From positions 186,001-250,000 of the forward strand of contig NZ_CP049863.1 of the NCBI RefSeq assembly GCF_011299575.1: a DNA stretch of 64,000 bases. Direction: 5' to 3'. The notes below the pieces were generated by a model. That model worked only from the letters and a program-made list of their open reading frames with translations, did no database searches and was not told the origin of the DNA. The stretch comes from Leucobacter viscericola (GTDB lineage: Bacteria; Actinomycetota; Actinomycetes; Actinomycetales; Microbacteriaceae). The position numbers were made by a program, and so were the translations under genes. Positions 18,807-27,229 of the stretch are shown here, piece after piece. Each line of letters starts with the position of its first letter. The first letter of the stretch is position 1.

Positions 18807-19397
18807 TTAGTTGCGAGGCCCGCGCCGGGCGCCCGACTTTTGTTCCGCCTCGCGCCAGGCGCGCTGGGCTGGGGTTTCGGCGGCGGGAGCGGCTCCTCGC
18901 CCGAGACGATCCGCAGATCCTCCCCTGCCCAGGTGCCAGGCGTGGGTGATGGCGAGTGCCAAGGCATCTGCGGCGTCCGCAGGTTTGGGCGGCGCTGCGA
19001 GACCCAAAAGCCTCGTCACCATGGTGGTCACCTGGGCCTTGTCGGCGGCGCCGTAACCGGTGACCTGAGACTTGACCTCGTTGGGGGTATACAGCGCGAC
19101 GGGAATCCCCCGCTGTTCAGCGAGGAACATGACGACCCCACTGATCTGGGCGACGCCCATCACACTCGGCAGGTTTTGCTGGGCGAACACACGCTCGAGT
19201 GCGATGCCGTCGGGTTTTTCGCCGTCGAATAGGCGCTGCAGGGCAGAGCCCAGGATCAGCAGGCGCTCGGGAGTGCTCGCCGAAGCCGAGCTGCGCAGCA
19301 CCTCGACGTGTTCGAAGGTGACGCGCCTCCCGGTTTCAGAGGTGACGATCCCGACCCCAAGACGGGTGAGGCCGGGATCGATCCCGATGATGCGCAT
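18807..19397 (-). CDS. ruvC: crossover junction endodeoxyribonuclease RuvC
   Basis: Holliday-junction resolvase. Catalytic acidic residues lie in IIGIDPGLTRLG (Asp7), IALERVF (Glu) and the C-terminal ADAADALALAITH pair. The 196-residue length includes a basic, proline/alanine-rich tail of about 35 residues beyond the core. It starts 9 nt after the yebC stop. No ruvA or ruvB follows in the window; the next gene is recO. Confidence 0.95.
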   Translation of the reverse strand: MRIIGIDPGLTRLGVGIVTSETGRRVTFEHVEVLRSSASASTPERLLILGSALQRLFDGEKPDGIALERVFAQQNLPSVMGVAQISGVVMFLAEQRGIPVALYTPNEVKSQVTGYGAADKAQVTTMVTRLLGLAAPPKPADAADALALAITHAWHLGRGGSADRLGRGAAPAAETPAQRAWREAEQKSGARRGPRN

Positions 19398-19406
19398 CGG
19401 GAAAGG

Positions 19407-20171
19407 CTACTCGTCGGTAGCGAGTTCGGCCTGGACCTCTGGGGTGAGGTCGAAGTTCGAGTACACGTTCTGCACGTCGTCGCTGTCTTCGAGGGCATCG
19501 ATGATGCTGAAGACCTTACGAGCGGTTGCTGCGTCGATCTCAACCTTGAGGTTGGGCACAAACTCGGCGTCGGCCGCGTCGTAGTCAATTCCAGCCTCGA
19601 CGAGTGCGGTACGGGCGGCGACCAGATCTGACGCTTCCGTAATCACTTCGAAGGCTTCGCCGTTCGGAGTCGGATTGACCTCTTCAGCGCCAGCGTCGAG
19701 CACGGCGTTAAGCACGTCGTCTTCGGTGGTGCCCTCGGCGGGAACGGTGATGACACCCTTACGAGCAAAGTTGTAGGCAACGCTACCGGGATCGGCGAGT
19801 GTGCCACCGTTGCGGTTGAGCGCGGTGCGCACCTCGGCCGCGGCGCGGTTCTTGTTGTCGGTCAGACACTCGACCATGAGGGCGACACCGTTCGGGCCGT
19901 ATGCCTCGTACATGATGTTGAGGTACTCAACGGCGTCGCCGTCGAGGCCAGCGCCACGCTTAATCGCGCGGTCGATGTTGTCACCGGGAACCGAGTTCTT
20001 CTTTGCCTTGTGCACAGCATCGGCGAGAGTCGGGTTACCCGAGAGGTCGGCGCCGCCGATGCGGGCTGCAACCTCAATGTTCTTGATGTACTTGGCAAAC
20101 GCCTTGGCACGGCGGCTGTCGATAATCGCCTTTTTGTGCTTGGTCGTTGCCCACTTGGAGTGTCCTGACAC
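19407..20171 (-). CDS. YebC/PmpR family DNA-binding regulatory or translation factor
   Basis: A 254-residue protein with the diagnostic start [14 protein letters not shown] and the [15 protein letters not shown] segment. YebC-type proteins bind DNA as regulators in some bacteria and, in recent work, help ribosomes through proline-rich stretches. The GTG at 20171 is preceded by GGGGAAG. It sits upstream of ruvC as in most bacteria, but 95 nt separate it from the HIT gene. Confidence 0.94.
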   Translation of the reverse strand: MSGHSKWATTKHKKAIIDSRRAKAFAKYIKNIEVAARIGGADLSGNPTLADAVHKAKKNSVPGDNIDRAIKRGAGLDGDAVEYLNIMYEAYGPNGVALMVECLTDNKNRAAAEVRTALNRNGGTLADPGSVAYNFARKGVITVPAEGTTEDDVLNAVLDAGAEEVNPTPNGEAFEVITEASDLVAARTALVEAGIDYDAADAEFVPNLKVEIDAATARKVFSIIDALEDSDDVQNVYSNFDLTPEVQAELATDE

Positions 20172-20266
20172 GGGAGCTTCCCCTTTTCTAAAGTGTGTTG
20201 TTCGCTGAGTCGAGTCTAGAGGCGAGCTCCTCGGAGCTTGCGTTGAATGCCGTACGGCGAGTTGCG

Positions 20267-20809
20267 TTAGGGGTGCGGCCAGGCAGCCGCGAGCGATGCG
20301 CGCACGTCGCCGAGCAGCTGCGGCAGAGCCTTCGTCTTCGCGATAATCGGGAAGAAGTTTGCGTCTGACGACCAGCGCGGCACGATGTGCTGGTGCAGGT
20401 GCGAGGCAACGCCCGCGCCAGCAATGGCGCCCTGGTTCATGCCGATGTTGAAGCCCTGGCAGCCCATGACCTCGCGGGCCACGCGCATCGCTGTCTGGGT
20501 GAGTGCCGCGATCTCCGCGACCTCTTCATCCGTCGCGTCGTCGTACAGCGAGACGTGACGATACGGGCACACGAGCATGTGGCCGTTGTTGTATGGAAAA
20601 AGGTTCAGCAGCACGTAGGCGGTTTTGCCGCGAGCAACGATGAGCGCATCCTCGTCACTGCGTTTTGGCGCCTCACAAAACGGGCAGTCGCTGTGATCGG
20701 GTTGGCGATGATCCGCGACGTACACCATGCGGTGCGGCACCCACAGCCGCTGCATGTCGTCGGGATCACCGACGGCTGCAGTCGTGCTGAGGTCTTCTAC
20801 TCCGTCCAC
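20267..20809 (-). CDS. HIT-domain protein, diadenosine-tetraphosphate phosphorylase-like
   Basis: About 180 residues. The histidine triad [11 protein letters not shown] is at the C-terminal side, with the [13 protein letters not shown] strand and a CPFC pair near the N-terminus. In Mycobacterium tuberculosis the gene next to thrS with this layout is an Ap4A phosphorylase, so a role in cleaving Ap4A made by the synthetase is plausible. The GTG at 20809 overlaps the end of thrS by 13 nt, so translation is probably coupled; longer upstream in-frame sequence is inside thrS. Confidence 0.88.
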   Translation of the reverse strand: MDGVEDLSTTAAVGDPDDMQRLWVPHRMVYVADHRQPDHSDCPFCEAPKRSDEDALIVARGKTAYVLLNLFPYNNGHMLVCPYRHVSLYDDATDEEVAEIAALTQTAMRVAREVMGCQGFNIGMNQGAIAGAGVASHLHQHIVPRWSSDANFFPIIAKTKALPQLLGDVRASLAAAWPHP

Positions 20810-22761
20810 GCCGTCGACACCTGCTCGTGCGTTTCGATCGACTTCACGATCCGCTCGACTGCCTCGGCTACCGGCACACCGTTGAGCTGCGTGCCGTCGC
20901 GGAAGCGGAAGCTCACGGCACCCGCCTCGCGATCTTCTTCGCCCGCAATCAGCTGGAACGGCACCTTGGCCTTCGTGTGATTGCGGATCTTCTTCGGCAT
21001 ACGATCGTCGCTGTGGTCGACCTCGGCGCGCACCCCGCGGGCGCGCAGCTGCGCGATGACCTCGTCCAGGTACTCGCCGTAGTGCTCGGCAACGGGGATC
21101 CCGACGACCTGCACGGGCGAAAGCCACACGGGGAATGCACCCGCGTAGTGCTCAAGCAGGATCGCGAAGAACCGCTCGACGGAACCGAGCAGAGCGCGGT
21201 GGATCATGACCGGCTGCTTGCGTGTACCGTCGGCGGCCGCGTACTCAAGTTCGAACAGCTCGGGCTGGTTGAAGTCGAGCTGCACGGTCGAGAGCTGCCA
21301 GGTGCGACCAATCGCATCGCGGGCCTGAACCGAGATCTTGGGGCCGTAGAAGGCGGCGCCACCGGGATCGGCAACAAGTTCAAGACCGGACTCTTCGCCG
21401 ACCTGGCGCAGAGTCTCGGTCGCGACCTCCCACTGCTCTTCGGTGCCAACTGACTTCTCGGGATCCCGGGTCGAGAGCTCGAGGTAGAAGTCGTTCAGGC
21501 CGTACGCGCGCAGCGTCGCGAAGACGAATTCGAGCTGGCGCTTGACCTCGTCTTTGACCTGCTCGTCGGTGACGTAGATGTGGGCGTCGTCCTGGGTCAG
21601 GCCGCGCACGCGAGTGAGGCCGGAGAGCGTGCCGCTCTTTTCGTAGCGGTAGACCGTGCCGAACTCGGCGAGGCGCAGCGGGAGCTCGCGGTAGCTGCGG
21701 GCGCGCGAGCGGAAGATCAGGTTGTGGAACGGGCAGTTCATGGGCTTCAGGTAGTAATCCTGGCCCTGCTTCGTCACGTTGCCGTCGGCGTCGACAACCT
21801 CATCGAGGTGCATCGCCGGGAACATGCCGTCTTTGTACCAGTTCAGGTGTTGGCTGGTCTCGAAGAGTGTGCCCTTGGTGATGTGCGGGCTGTTGACGAC
21901 CTCGTAGCCGTTCTTGAGCAGCTCGTCGCGCATGTACGACTCGATCTCGTGGCGAATAATGCCGCCGCGAGGGTGGAACACGGCGAGGCCGGAGCCAATC
22001 TCGTCGGGGAAGCTGAAGAGGTCCATCTCGACGCCGAGCTTGCGGTGGTCGCGCTTCGCGGCCTCTTCGAGGCGGGTCTGGTACGCGCGCAGCTCGTCTT
22101 TGGTGGGCCACGCGGTGCCGTAGATGCGCTGCAGCATCGGGTTCGCCTCGCTGCCGCGCCAGTAGGCACCGGCGCTACGCATGAGTGCCCAACCGTTGCC
22201 GAGCATACGAGTGTTGGGAACGTGCGGGCCGCGGCAGAGATCCTTCCAGCAGACCTCGCCGGTCTTCGGGTCGACGTTGTCGTAGATCGTGAGTTCGGCG
22301 CCGCCGACCTCGACGCTCTCGTTGTCGTCGCCGGTGTTGCCGCCCTTAAGGCCGATGAGCTCGAGCTTGTAGGGCTCGTTTGCGAGTTCGGCGCGGGCTT
22401 CGTCTTCCGTGACGACGCGGCGAATGAAGCGCTGACCCTGCTTCACGATCTTCTGCATCTGGGCGGAAATCGCCTTCAGGTCTTCGGGCGTGAAGGGTTC
22501 GGCCGGATCAAAGTCGTAGTAGAAACCATCGGTGATTGGCGGGCCGATCCCGAGCTTTGTGTCGGGGTTGATCTGCTGCACGGCCTGCGCGAGCACGTGG
22601 GCTGCGGAGTGGCGCAGGATGCTGAGGCCGTCTGCGGAGTCGATTGCGACCGGCTCGACGGTGTCTGTGTCCGTCACCTCTGCGGCGAGATCGCGCAGCT
22701 CGCCGTTGACGCGCATGGCGACAATCGAACGGTCGGTGAACAGGGAGAATCCGTCTGCCAC
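20797..22761 (-). CDS. thrS: threonine--tRNA ligase
   Basis: Class II synthetase with an N-terminal TGS-like domain, an editing domain starting with [12 protein letters not shown], the catalytic core with KPMNCPFHN (zinc Cys), the second zinc ligand in [11 protein letters not shown] and [15 protein letters not shown] (zinc His), and a C-terminal anticodon-binding domain. The GTG at 22761 has AAGGAG eight bases upstream; a GTG nine bases earlier overlaps that site and is unlikely. 654 residues is normal. First gene of the thrS-HIT pair. Confidence 0.96.
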   Translation of the reverse strand: MADGFSLFTDRSIVAMRVNGELRDLAAEVTDTDTVEPVAIDSADGLSILRHSAAHVLAQAVQQINPDTKLGIGPPITDGFYYDFDPAEPFTPEDLKAISAQMQKIVKQGQRFIRRVVTEDEARAELANEPYKLELIGLKGGNTGDDNESVEVGGAELTIYDNVDPKTGEVCWKDLCRGPHVPNTRMLGNGWALMRSAGAYWRGSEANPMLQRIYGTAWPTKDELRAYQTRLEEAAKRDHRKLGVEMDLFSFPDEIGSGLAVFHPRGGIIRHEIESYMRDELLKNGYEVVNSPHITKGTLFETSQHLNWYKDGMFPAMHLDEVVDADGNVTKQGQDYYLKPMNCPFHNLIFRSRARSYRELPLRLAEFGTVYRYEKSGTLSGLTRVRGLTQDDAHIYVTDEQVKDEVKRQLEFVFATLRAYGLNDFYLELSTRDPEKSVGTEEQWEVATETLRQVGEESGLELVADPGGAAFYGPKISVQARDAIGRTWQLSTVQLDFNQPELFELEYAAADGTRKQPVMIHRALLGSVERFFAILLEHYAGAFPVWLSPVQVVGIPVAEHYGEYLDEVIAQLRARGVRAEVDHSDDRMPKKIRNHTKAKVPFQLIAGEEDREAGAVSFRFRDGTQLNGVPVAEAVERIVKSIETHEQVSTAWTE

Positions 22762-22859
22762 GTGGCACACTCCTTCAATGCGAGTGAACGCGGAGCCTCG
22801 GTACTGCTTTTAGGCGTTGCATCGAAAACAGCCGCGTTCAGGGTTACGACGTAACGATC

Positions 22860-23087
22860 CTACTGGGTTGAGGTGGTGGAATCTTCCGCGCGCTCACGCA
22901 AAACGCGGCGTTTGCCGATCCAGAGCCACAGCACACTCCCGATGATGGGCAGGAGAACGATGAGAACGGTCCAGCGACCTGCCCGCAATGCGGTCATCGA
23001 GGAAGAAACCTTGCTCATCGACATCACCGCAAAAAGCGCCAACACAAGATGGGCTATGACGAGGAGGCTCCAGATGAAATCAGTCAT
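22860..23087 (-). CDS. small two-helix membrane protein, phospholipase D N-terminal-like (PLDc_N)
   Basis: A 75-residue protein with two membrane helices (residues 4-25 and 40-60); the second, with VLLPIIGSVLWLWIG, matches the PLDc_N/cardiolipin-synthase N-terminal pattern. The C-terminus is basic then acidic. Only one base separates its ATG (23087) from the encoded CCA end of tRNA-Val, so no ribosome site is available except within the tRNA; translation may use a leaderless mRNA produced by tRNA 3' processing. Confidence 0.75.
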   Translation of the reverse strand: MTDFIWSLLVIAHLVLALFAVMSMSKVSSSMTALRAGRWTVLIVLLPIIGSVLWLWIGKRRVLRERAEDSTTSTQ

Positions 23088-23091
23088 GTGG

Positions 23092-23164
23092 TGGGCGATA
23101 CCGGACTCGAACCGATGACCTCTTCCGTGTGAAGGAAGCGCGCTACCAACTGCGCCAATCGCCC
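23092..23164 (-). tRNA. tRNA-Val (anticodon CAC), CCA encoded
   Basis: A 73-nt minus-strand cloverleaf: acceptor GGGCGAT with ATCGCCC, anticodon stem CTTCC/GGAAG enclosing TTCACAC (CAC), T-arm TCGGTTCGAGTCCGG, discriminator A at 23092. The bases 23089-23091 read CCA, so the tail is encoded. It is transcribed directly into the small membrane protein gene. Confidence 0.95.
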
Positions 23165-23290
23165 GCTTGCGCCGGTTCAGATTCTTTCGATTCGCCACCT
23201 GCGCTAACCGAAATGATCCTACACGGATTCAGTGCGCACTTAAAATCTGGTGGCACGCGACACGCGATCCGTGTGGGGTTTCGAAGCGCA

Positions 23291-24291
23291 CTAACCGCCG
23301 TTTGCACGTTCTTTCTTCTCTGCTTCCTGGGCGTGGCGGAGCTCGTTTGTTGCCGCAGCGACGGCGTTTTCGGCGCGTTGCCGACGGCGCTGGGCGAGTG
23401 TGCTGGCTCCGAACACCTCGCGCACTCGGTCATGCGATTCCGCTGTTGCCGTGATGATGTAACTGCTTGCGAGCAAAAGAACCTGCGCCGACAGATTGAA
23501 CCAGATCAAGAGCGCAATGAGGGCCGCAAACGAAGCCAATAGCGGGTTCGAACTCGCGCCTCTCACAAACAAACCGGAGAGCTCCTGCAACACGACGAGC
23601 CCCACTCCGCCGAGCATCGCACCCCTCCAGAGTGCTCTCGCGGGTGCTTTGACTCCCGAGAGCAGGCGGAAGACGAGCGCGATCGCCAGCGTATCGATGA
23701 CAAAGATGATGATGATTGCGAAGATGCGCGTGAGAACTGCGCCAAACCCCGTGCCGGTGAGTCCCAGCCAGTTGGTCACCGCGGGAATCCACAGCGAGCC
23801 GAGGGCACTGCCCAGAGTTGCGGCCACAAGCAACCCACCGAAAGCAACGGCCACCAGCAGGTTCTTCAGCATCACCCAGAGAAAAAAGCTCGAGTCGGTC
23901 AGTTCGCCGGTGAGGATCCGCAGGGCAGCACGCAGGCTACCGATAGCGCTGATAGCGGCTCCGACGAGACCAAGGAGTGAGACCACCCCCAAGATCGTAA
24001 AGCCGGTGGGTGCCTTGATTTCGCTCGGGTCGACGATGTCGGATATGCCGGGAACAACCGAGTCGAGGGAATCCCCAGGGCCCGAAACGCCTCGGGGTTA
24101 TTGCCGAGCCACAGCGCGGCGAGCGAAAAACCAAGAAGTAGTGCGGCGAACACGCTGAAGAGCGCGCGGTAGGTGATGCTGTCGGCCAGCATCGGGCCGC
24201 GGTTCTCGCTGTAGAGCAAGTATGCGCGCACGAGGCGGAGTCTAAGAAGGCGCGCGATGATCCGCTGCGGTAGTGACGATGCCTGAGTCAT
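23291..24291 (-). pseudogene. YihY/BrkB-family inner-membrane protein with an apparent one-base frameshift
   Basis: Two overlapping reading frames together make one protein of about 330 residues with six or so membrane helices. The first part (from 24291: SENRGPMLADSITYRALFSVFAALLLGFS) is the typical family N-terminus. It shifts near 24064-24069 into the frame that continues DSVVPGISDIVDPSEIK and then GVVSLLGLVGAAISA, through to a Gln/Glu/Lys-rich C-tail. One missing base in the TCCCTCG stretch explains the break. Members are widespread predicted transporters of unclear function, not the RNase BN once claimed. It could be a true loss or a sequencing indel. Confidence 0.8.
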
Positions 24292-24325
24292 GGAAGCCGT
24301 CGTTTCTCTTGTTCGTGAACTGCGC

Positions 24326-25345
24326 TTATTCTTCCGGGCGAGTCGTTACCGGAGCGAGGTCGCTATTGAGCTTGCCCGCGAGTTCCGTGCTGACCTGGCC
24401 CAGTTCTTGCAGCTGTTTGCGCAGCTCGTTGTAGTGATCGATGTCCGCCTGCAGGTCTGTGAGAGTTGCCTGCAGCGCAGAGCGTCGTTCTGATAGTTCC
24501 GCGCGGATGCGATCGAACTCATCCGGGTTGTCGGAGAACTCAAACCGTTCGTTGCGGGCGCGAAACTCCGCCGCATCGTCATTGAACTTCTTGACTGCCG
24601 CGTCGTAGTTCAGATTTCGCTGTTCAACGTCTGCCCGCAGTGAAGACATCTCGCTCTGCAGATTCTCGGCGCGATCCTGAAGCCCGATAAAGACCGAGTG
24701 GTACGAGTCAAAATCGTCGACGAGAGCGCCGCGGTCCTTGAACCAGGTTGCGTAGTGGTTGTTGAGCCAAGTGGGTAGGTCTCGCACCTCGGTGCCCAAC
24801 ACGGAGTTCAGCTCGTTCGCAAACGCCGAGTCCGAGAGGTTCTTGTAGACGCTCATGCGATCGACAAGCTCGGGGTTATTGGTGCTCATCACGTCGTACT
24901 CGTTGAGCAACTTCTCTGACAGGGCGGTGCGGTCGCCGTCACTCAGTCGCGAATACGCTGCGTGAAGCAGCTCGTGAGCGGCAGTGACCTCGACGATCCC
25001 GCTTACCCGCTTGTCGGTTACGTCAAACAGGTGAATGCGCTCGCCCGTAAAGCACCCGAGCACGTGGCCCTCTTCGGAGTGATCAACGTTCGCACACTGC
25101 TCATTGAATTTCTGGCTGCCATCAACCGTGGGGTGCGAGGCGAGAAAGACGCGCTCGCCGGTCGAGGTGAGCTGAAGTGAATTCATGACCTGGACAGTGC
25201 GCGGTGACGGATTAAAGCTGGAAGCGCTGAAGTGATCTTGAATGTCTTGCCTGTGCGCAAACGCGACAATAAGCGCGATAACAACAATGAGAAAGATAGA
25301 CACACGCAACGCCCGCTTGGCGCCTCTGCGTAGCTCCGTCCCCAT
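24326..25345 (-). CDS. membrane-anchored HExxH protein with C-terminal coiled coil
   Basis: A 339-residue protein: short basic N-terminus, one membrane helix (residues 11-30), then an extracellular domain with AAHELLHAAYSRL, a zincin-type HExxH motif, near residue 125. The last 120 residues (QDRAENLQSEMSSLRADVEQ onward) form a long heptad-rich coiled coil. The ATG at 25345 is chosen because GTGGAG lies just upstream and the membrane segment follows directly; longer in-frame sequence upstream looks noncoding. I know similar actinobacterial proteins only as uncharacterised; protease activity is inferred from the motif alone. It is upstream of and on the same strand as the BrkB-like gene. Confidence 0.75.
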   Translation of the reverse strand: MGTELRRGAKRALRVSIFLIVVIALIVAFAHRQDIQDHFSASSFNPSPRTVQVMNSLQLTSTGERVFLASHPTVDGSQKFNEQCANVDHSEEGHVLGCFTGERIHLFDVTDKRVSGIVEVTAAHELLHAAYSRLSDGDRTALSEKLLNEYDVMSTNNPELVDRMSVYKNLSDSAFANELNSVLGTEVRDLPTWLNNHYATWFKDRGALVDDFDSYHSVFIGLQDRAENLQSEMSSLRADVEQRNLNYDAAVKKFNDDAAEFRARNERFEFSDNPDEFDRIRAELSERRSALQATLTDLQADIDHYNELRKQLQELGQVSTELAGKLNSDLAPVTTRPEE

Positions 25346-25516
25346 CACTCCACAGTATCCATGAAGCGCTTTCCGTGGTGTCAAAATAAGCTCTTGGTTC
25401 AAATTGTTACAGGGAAACTGAGTCAAACAGGGGCGGCACGCCCGAACATCCGCGCTGAATTTGCGAGGTCCAGGCAAGTCCCCTATAGTCATTTGAGTAC
25501 ACGGAAACGTGCACAA

Positions 25517-25589
25517 GCGGATGTAGCGCAGTTGGTAGCGCATAACCTTGCCAAGGTTAGGGTCGCGAGTTCGAGTCTCGTCATCCGCT
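25517..25589 (+). tRNA. tRNA-Gly (anticodon GCC)
   Basis: A 73-nt plus-strand cloverleaf: GCGGATG with CATCCGC, anticodon stem TAACC/GGTTA enclosing TTGCCAA (GCC), and T-arm GCGAGTTCGAGTCTCGT. First of a three-tRNA cluster. Confidence 0.95.
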
Positions 25590-25634
25590 CGAATGGATCG
25601 GTTCGCCGAGCCATGATGTGGTGCAAATCACTGC

Positions 25635-25705
25635 GGTGGCGTGGCCGAGAGGCGAGGCAGCGGCCTGCAAAGCCGTATACACGGGTTCGAATCCCGTCGC
25701 CACCT
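25635..25705 (+). tRNA. tRNA-Cys (anticodon GCA)
   Basis: A 71-nt plus-strand cloverleaf: GGTGGCG with CGCCACC, anticodon loop CTGCAAA (GCA), and T-arm CGGGTTCGAATCCCG. Confidence 0.95.
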
Positions 25706-25730
25706 CTCTACAACTAAATAGCCTTCATTG

Positions 25731-25802
25731 GCGCGATTGGCGCAGCGGTAGCGCGCTTCCCTGACACGGAAGAGGTCACTGGTTCGATCCCAGTATCGCG
25801 CA
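25731..25802 (+). tRNA. tRNA-Val (anticodon GAC)
   Basis: A 72-nt plus-strand cloverleaf: GCGCGAT with ATCGCGC, anticodon stem TTCC/GGAA enclosing CTGACAC (GAC), and T-arm CTGGTTCGATCCCAG. It is the last of three tRNAs and is the parent sequence for the tandem elements that follow. Confidence 0.95.
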
Positions 25803-25806
25803 CAAC

Positions 25807-25835
25807 AAGACCCGGCTTTTGCCGGGTCTTTTTTT
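25807..25835 (+). terminator. terminator of the tRNA Gly-Cys-Val cluster
   Basis: AAGACCCGGC-TTTT-GCCGGGTCTT, a 10-bp stem followed by seven Ts: a textbook intrinsic terminator 5 nt after tRNA-Val. Confidence 0.93.
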
Positions 25836-25973
25836 GTTGTGCGCACGATACTGGGATCTCACGCAGTGACCTCGCAGGAATTGCAAACGCTGGCGCGTTT
25901 GCCTTGAAATTCCTGCGCTGGTTCGATCCCAGTATCGCGCACGACAAGACCCGGCTTTCGCCGGGTCTTTTTT
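25836..25973 (+). repeat. tRNA-Val-derived hairpin/terminator unit 1
   Basis: The unit consists of: an inverted copy of the tRNA-Val 3' part (CGATACTGGGATC at 25846-25858 and CAGTGACCTC after it), a nested hairpin (CGCAGGAATT/AATTCCTGCG at 25873-25882 and 25908-25917, then GCAAACGC/GCGTTTGC with loop TGGC), a direct copy of the tRNA-Val T-arm and acceptor 3' end (25918-25942), and a second intrinsic terminator (25946-25973). The two tRNA copies pair with each other over 13 bp, so the block can form a three-tier hairpin spanning 25846-25937. Confidence 0.85.
25946..25973 (+). terminator. second copy of the tRNA-cluster terminator
   Basis: AAGACCCGGC-TTTC-GCCGGGTCTT followed by Ts; same stem as the first terminator, part of unit 1. 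Confidence 0.85.
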
Positions 25974-26116
25974 GTTGCGCGCACGATACCGGGATCTCAC
26001 GCAGCGACCTCGCAGGAATTGCAAACGCTGGCGCGTTTGCCTTGAAATTCCTGCGCTGGTTCGATCCCAGTATCGCGCACGAGCAAGAGCCTGACCTTTG
26101 GTCGGGCTCTTTTTTG
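25974..26116 (+). repeat. tRNA-Val-derived hairpin/terminator unit 2
   Basis: Near-identical to unit 1 with a 138-nt period; by eye I see three substitutions before the terminator (T to C in the linker, in the inverted tRNA arm and in its CAGTGACC part). The nested hairpin core is unchanged, and the tRNA 3' copy is at 26056-26080. The terminator (26085-26115) differs: it reads AAGAGCCTGACC-TTT-GGTCGGGCTCTT. Confidence 0.85.
26085..26115 (+). terminator. third terminator of the tandem element
   Basis: A 12-bp stem with one G-T pair and a TTT loop, followed by a T-run. After it a degenerate third start of the unit (GTTGTGCGTACGATACCGAG, 26116-26135) breaks off. Confidence 0.85.
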
Positions 26117-26232
26117 TTGTGCGTACGATACCGAGATCTCGCATTTCTGCCCATCAAGGAGCCCAACTCTACGGTTGCGGCCGCGTCTAGGGGAGGGGCG
26201 AAGCTCGAATGCCCCACCCCTCCCCTGTGTTC

Positions 26233-26673
26233 TTAGCGACGTGCGTAGAAAACTTTTGTGCCGCACGCGTGCCCGACGCGCTTGCTGGGGGCAGCAGACA
26301 TATTTATCACACAAGACACAAGCCGGAGCTTCGTGCCGGTTGCCTGCAGCGGGACCGCAATTGACCGGCTTGTCTTCGCGCCGCCGGTGGCGACTACTCT
26401 GCGAACCTCAACCCAACGGCCGCCGGACCACTTCTGCAGGGTCGCAAGCGCGCTTTCACCATCGCGATAGTTGTCGTGGGCGGTTAAAGTGGCTGTGCGC
26501 GAACCAAACAGTGGGATGTTCGAAAAGGATGCTCGGGCTTGAGCGCTGTAGTAACTGTTTACCGATGCGGTATAGGTTGTTGACACAGCGGAAGCACCTG
26601 CGGCGGTTCCGAAAAGAAGCGCTCCCGTGGCCACTACTGTAGCGACGGACTTCGCGATCTTATTGAACTTCAT
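26233..26673 (-). CDS. small secreted protein of unknown function
   Basis: A 146-residue exported protein: basic N-terminus, hydrophobic stretch, and a signal-peptidase site near AGASA-VS (residue 29). The mature part is polar and contains SRTATLTAHDNYRDGE and QKWSGGRWVEVRRV, with two cysteines (SCVINM and HACGTK) that could form a disulfide. It reads like a beta-sheet domain; similar small secreted proteins occur in Microbacteriaceae, but I cannot name a family. AAAGG lies upstream of the ATG with long spacing. Monocistronic. Confidence 0.75.
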   Translation of the reverse strand: MKFNKIAKSVATVVATGALLFGTAAGASAVSTTYTASVNSYYSAQARASFSNIPLFGSRTATLTAHDNYRDGESALATLQKWSGGRWVEVRRVVATGGAKTSRSIAVPLQATGTKLRLVSCVINMSAAPSKRVGHACGTKVFYARR

Positions 26674-27229
26674 GGGGGTTAATTGCCTTTCTTGGTGGTG
26701 ATCTGGCGCCTATCTGGCGGGTAAACAAGCGCAGTCGCTCGAACAAGCTGGCTGTCGGCTCTGCTGCGTAGTGGCGCGGCCGAAGCGGGCCTCACAGACG
26801 CGGCCACAACTGCAATGTCAAGGACAAAGAAGGCGCGATCAAAGCCTTCACTGTTCTCGATTGTTCCGTGCGGGTTGACGGCCGAACCAATTTGGGAGTA
26901 GCTCTGTGGCGGAAACTGAGACTGTTCTTTCGGCATCTGGGATGGCTCTCAAATATTGAGCGTGGAATAAACATGCTGCTCATCAGGAGAGTTATGGATC
27001 TATTGTCAGCCGAGATGGCACCGGGAATCATCGTTCTCGAGCCTTTGACGGCGGCGTAAAATGCGACTGCATCTACGCGGATTCATGCTCGCGGCACCCC
27101 TGGGCTCTCAGAATCCGCAGCCTGGGTGGCAATACACGACAGCGATGTCTCGTTTCCTGCGAGGTGAATTACGCTCTTCTATTTTGGGGTCACTCCCCCA
27201 CCGAAATAGTGAGTAAAGAGAAGAACCGT
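26674..27229. other. 556-nt intergenic region, no convincing gene
   Basis: This separates the divergent secreted protein (26673) and the membrane protein (27230). Open frames in it lack coding character. One short frame (26994-27059, 21 codons) has AGGAG five bases before its ATG and could be a leader peptide, but has no other support. No repeat or strong hairpin was seen. Confidence 0.4.

Noticed and set aside
21580..22854. A 424-codon open frame on the plus strand opposite thrS
   Set aside because: It is the mirror frame of a high-GC gene; its residues are Val/Ala/Glu-rich with no domain pattern, and thrS motifs are clear on the other strand.
23496..24158. A 220-codon plus-strand frame opposite the BrkB-like gene
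   Set aside because: Composition is Ser/Pro/Thr/Arg-rich shadow sequence; the BrkB reading on the minus strand has clear membrane helices.
25803..26145. CRISPR array
   Set aside because: The repeats are about 138 nt long, only two full copies exist, and they are made of tRNA and terminator pieces without spacers.
25731..26145. Integrated element bounded by tRNA-Val att copies
   Set aside because: The tRNA 3' copies are 138 nt apart with no integrase or cargo between them, so at most they are remnants.
26679..27059. Short frames of 85 and 63 codons in the 26.7-27.1 kb gap
   Set aside because: No ribosome site at their starts, no domain or signal, and they overlap on opposite strands.
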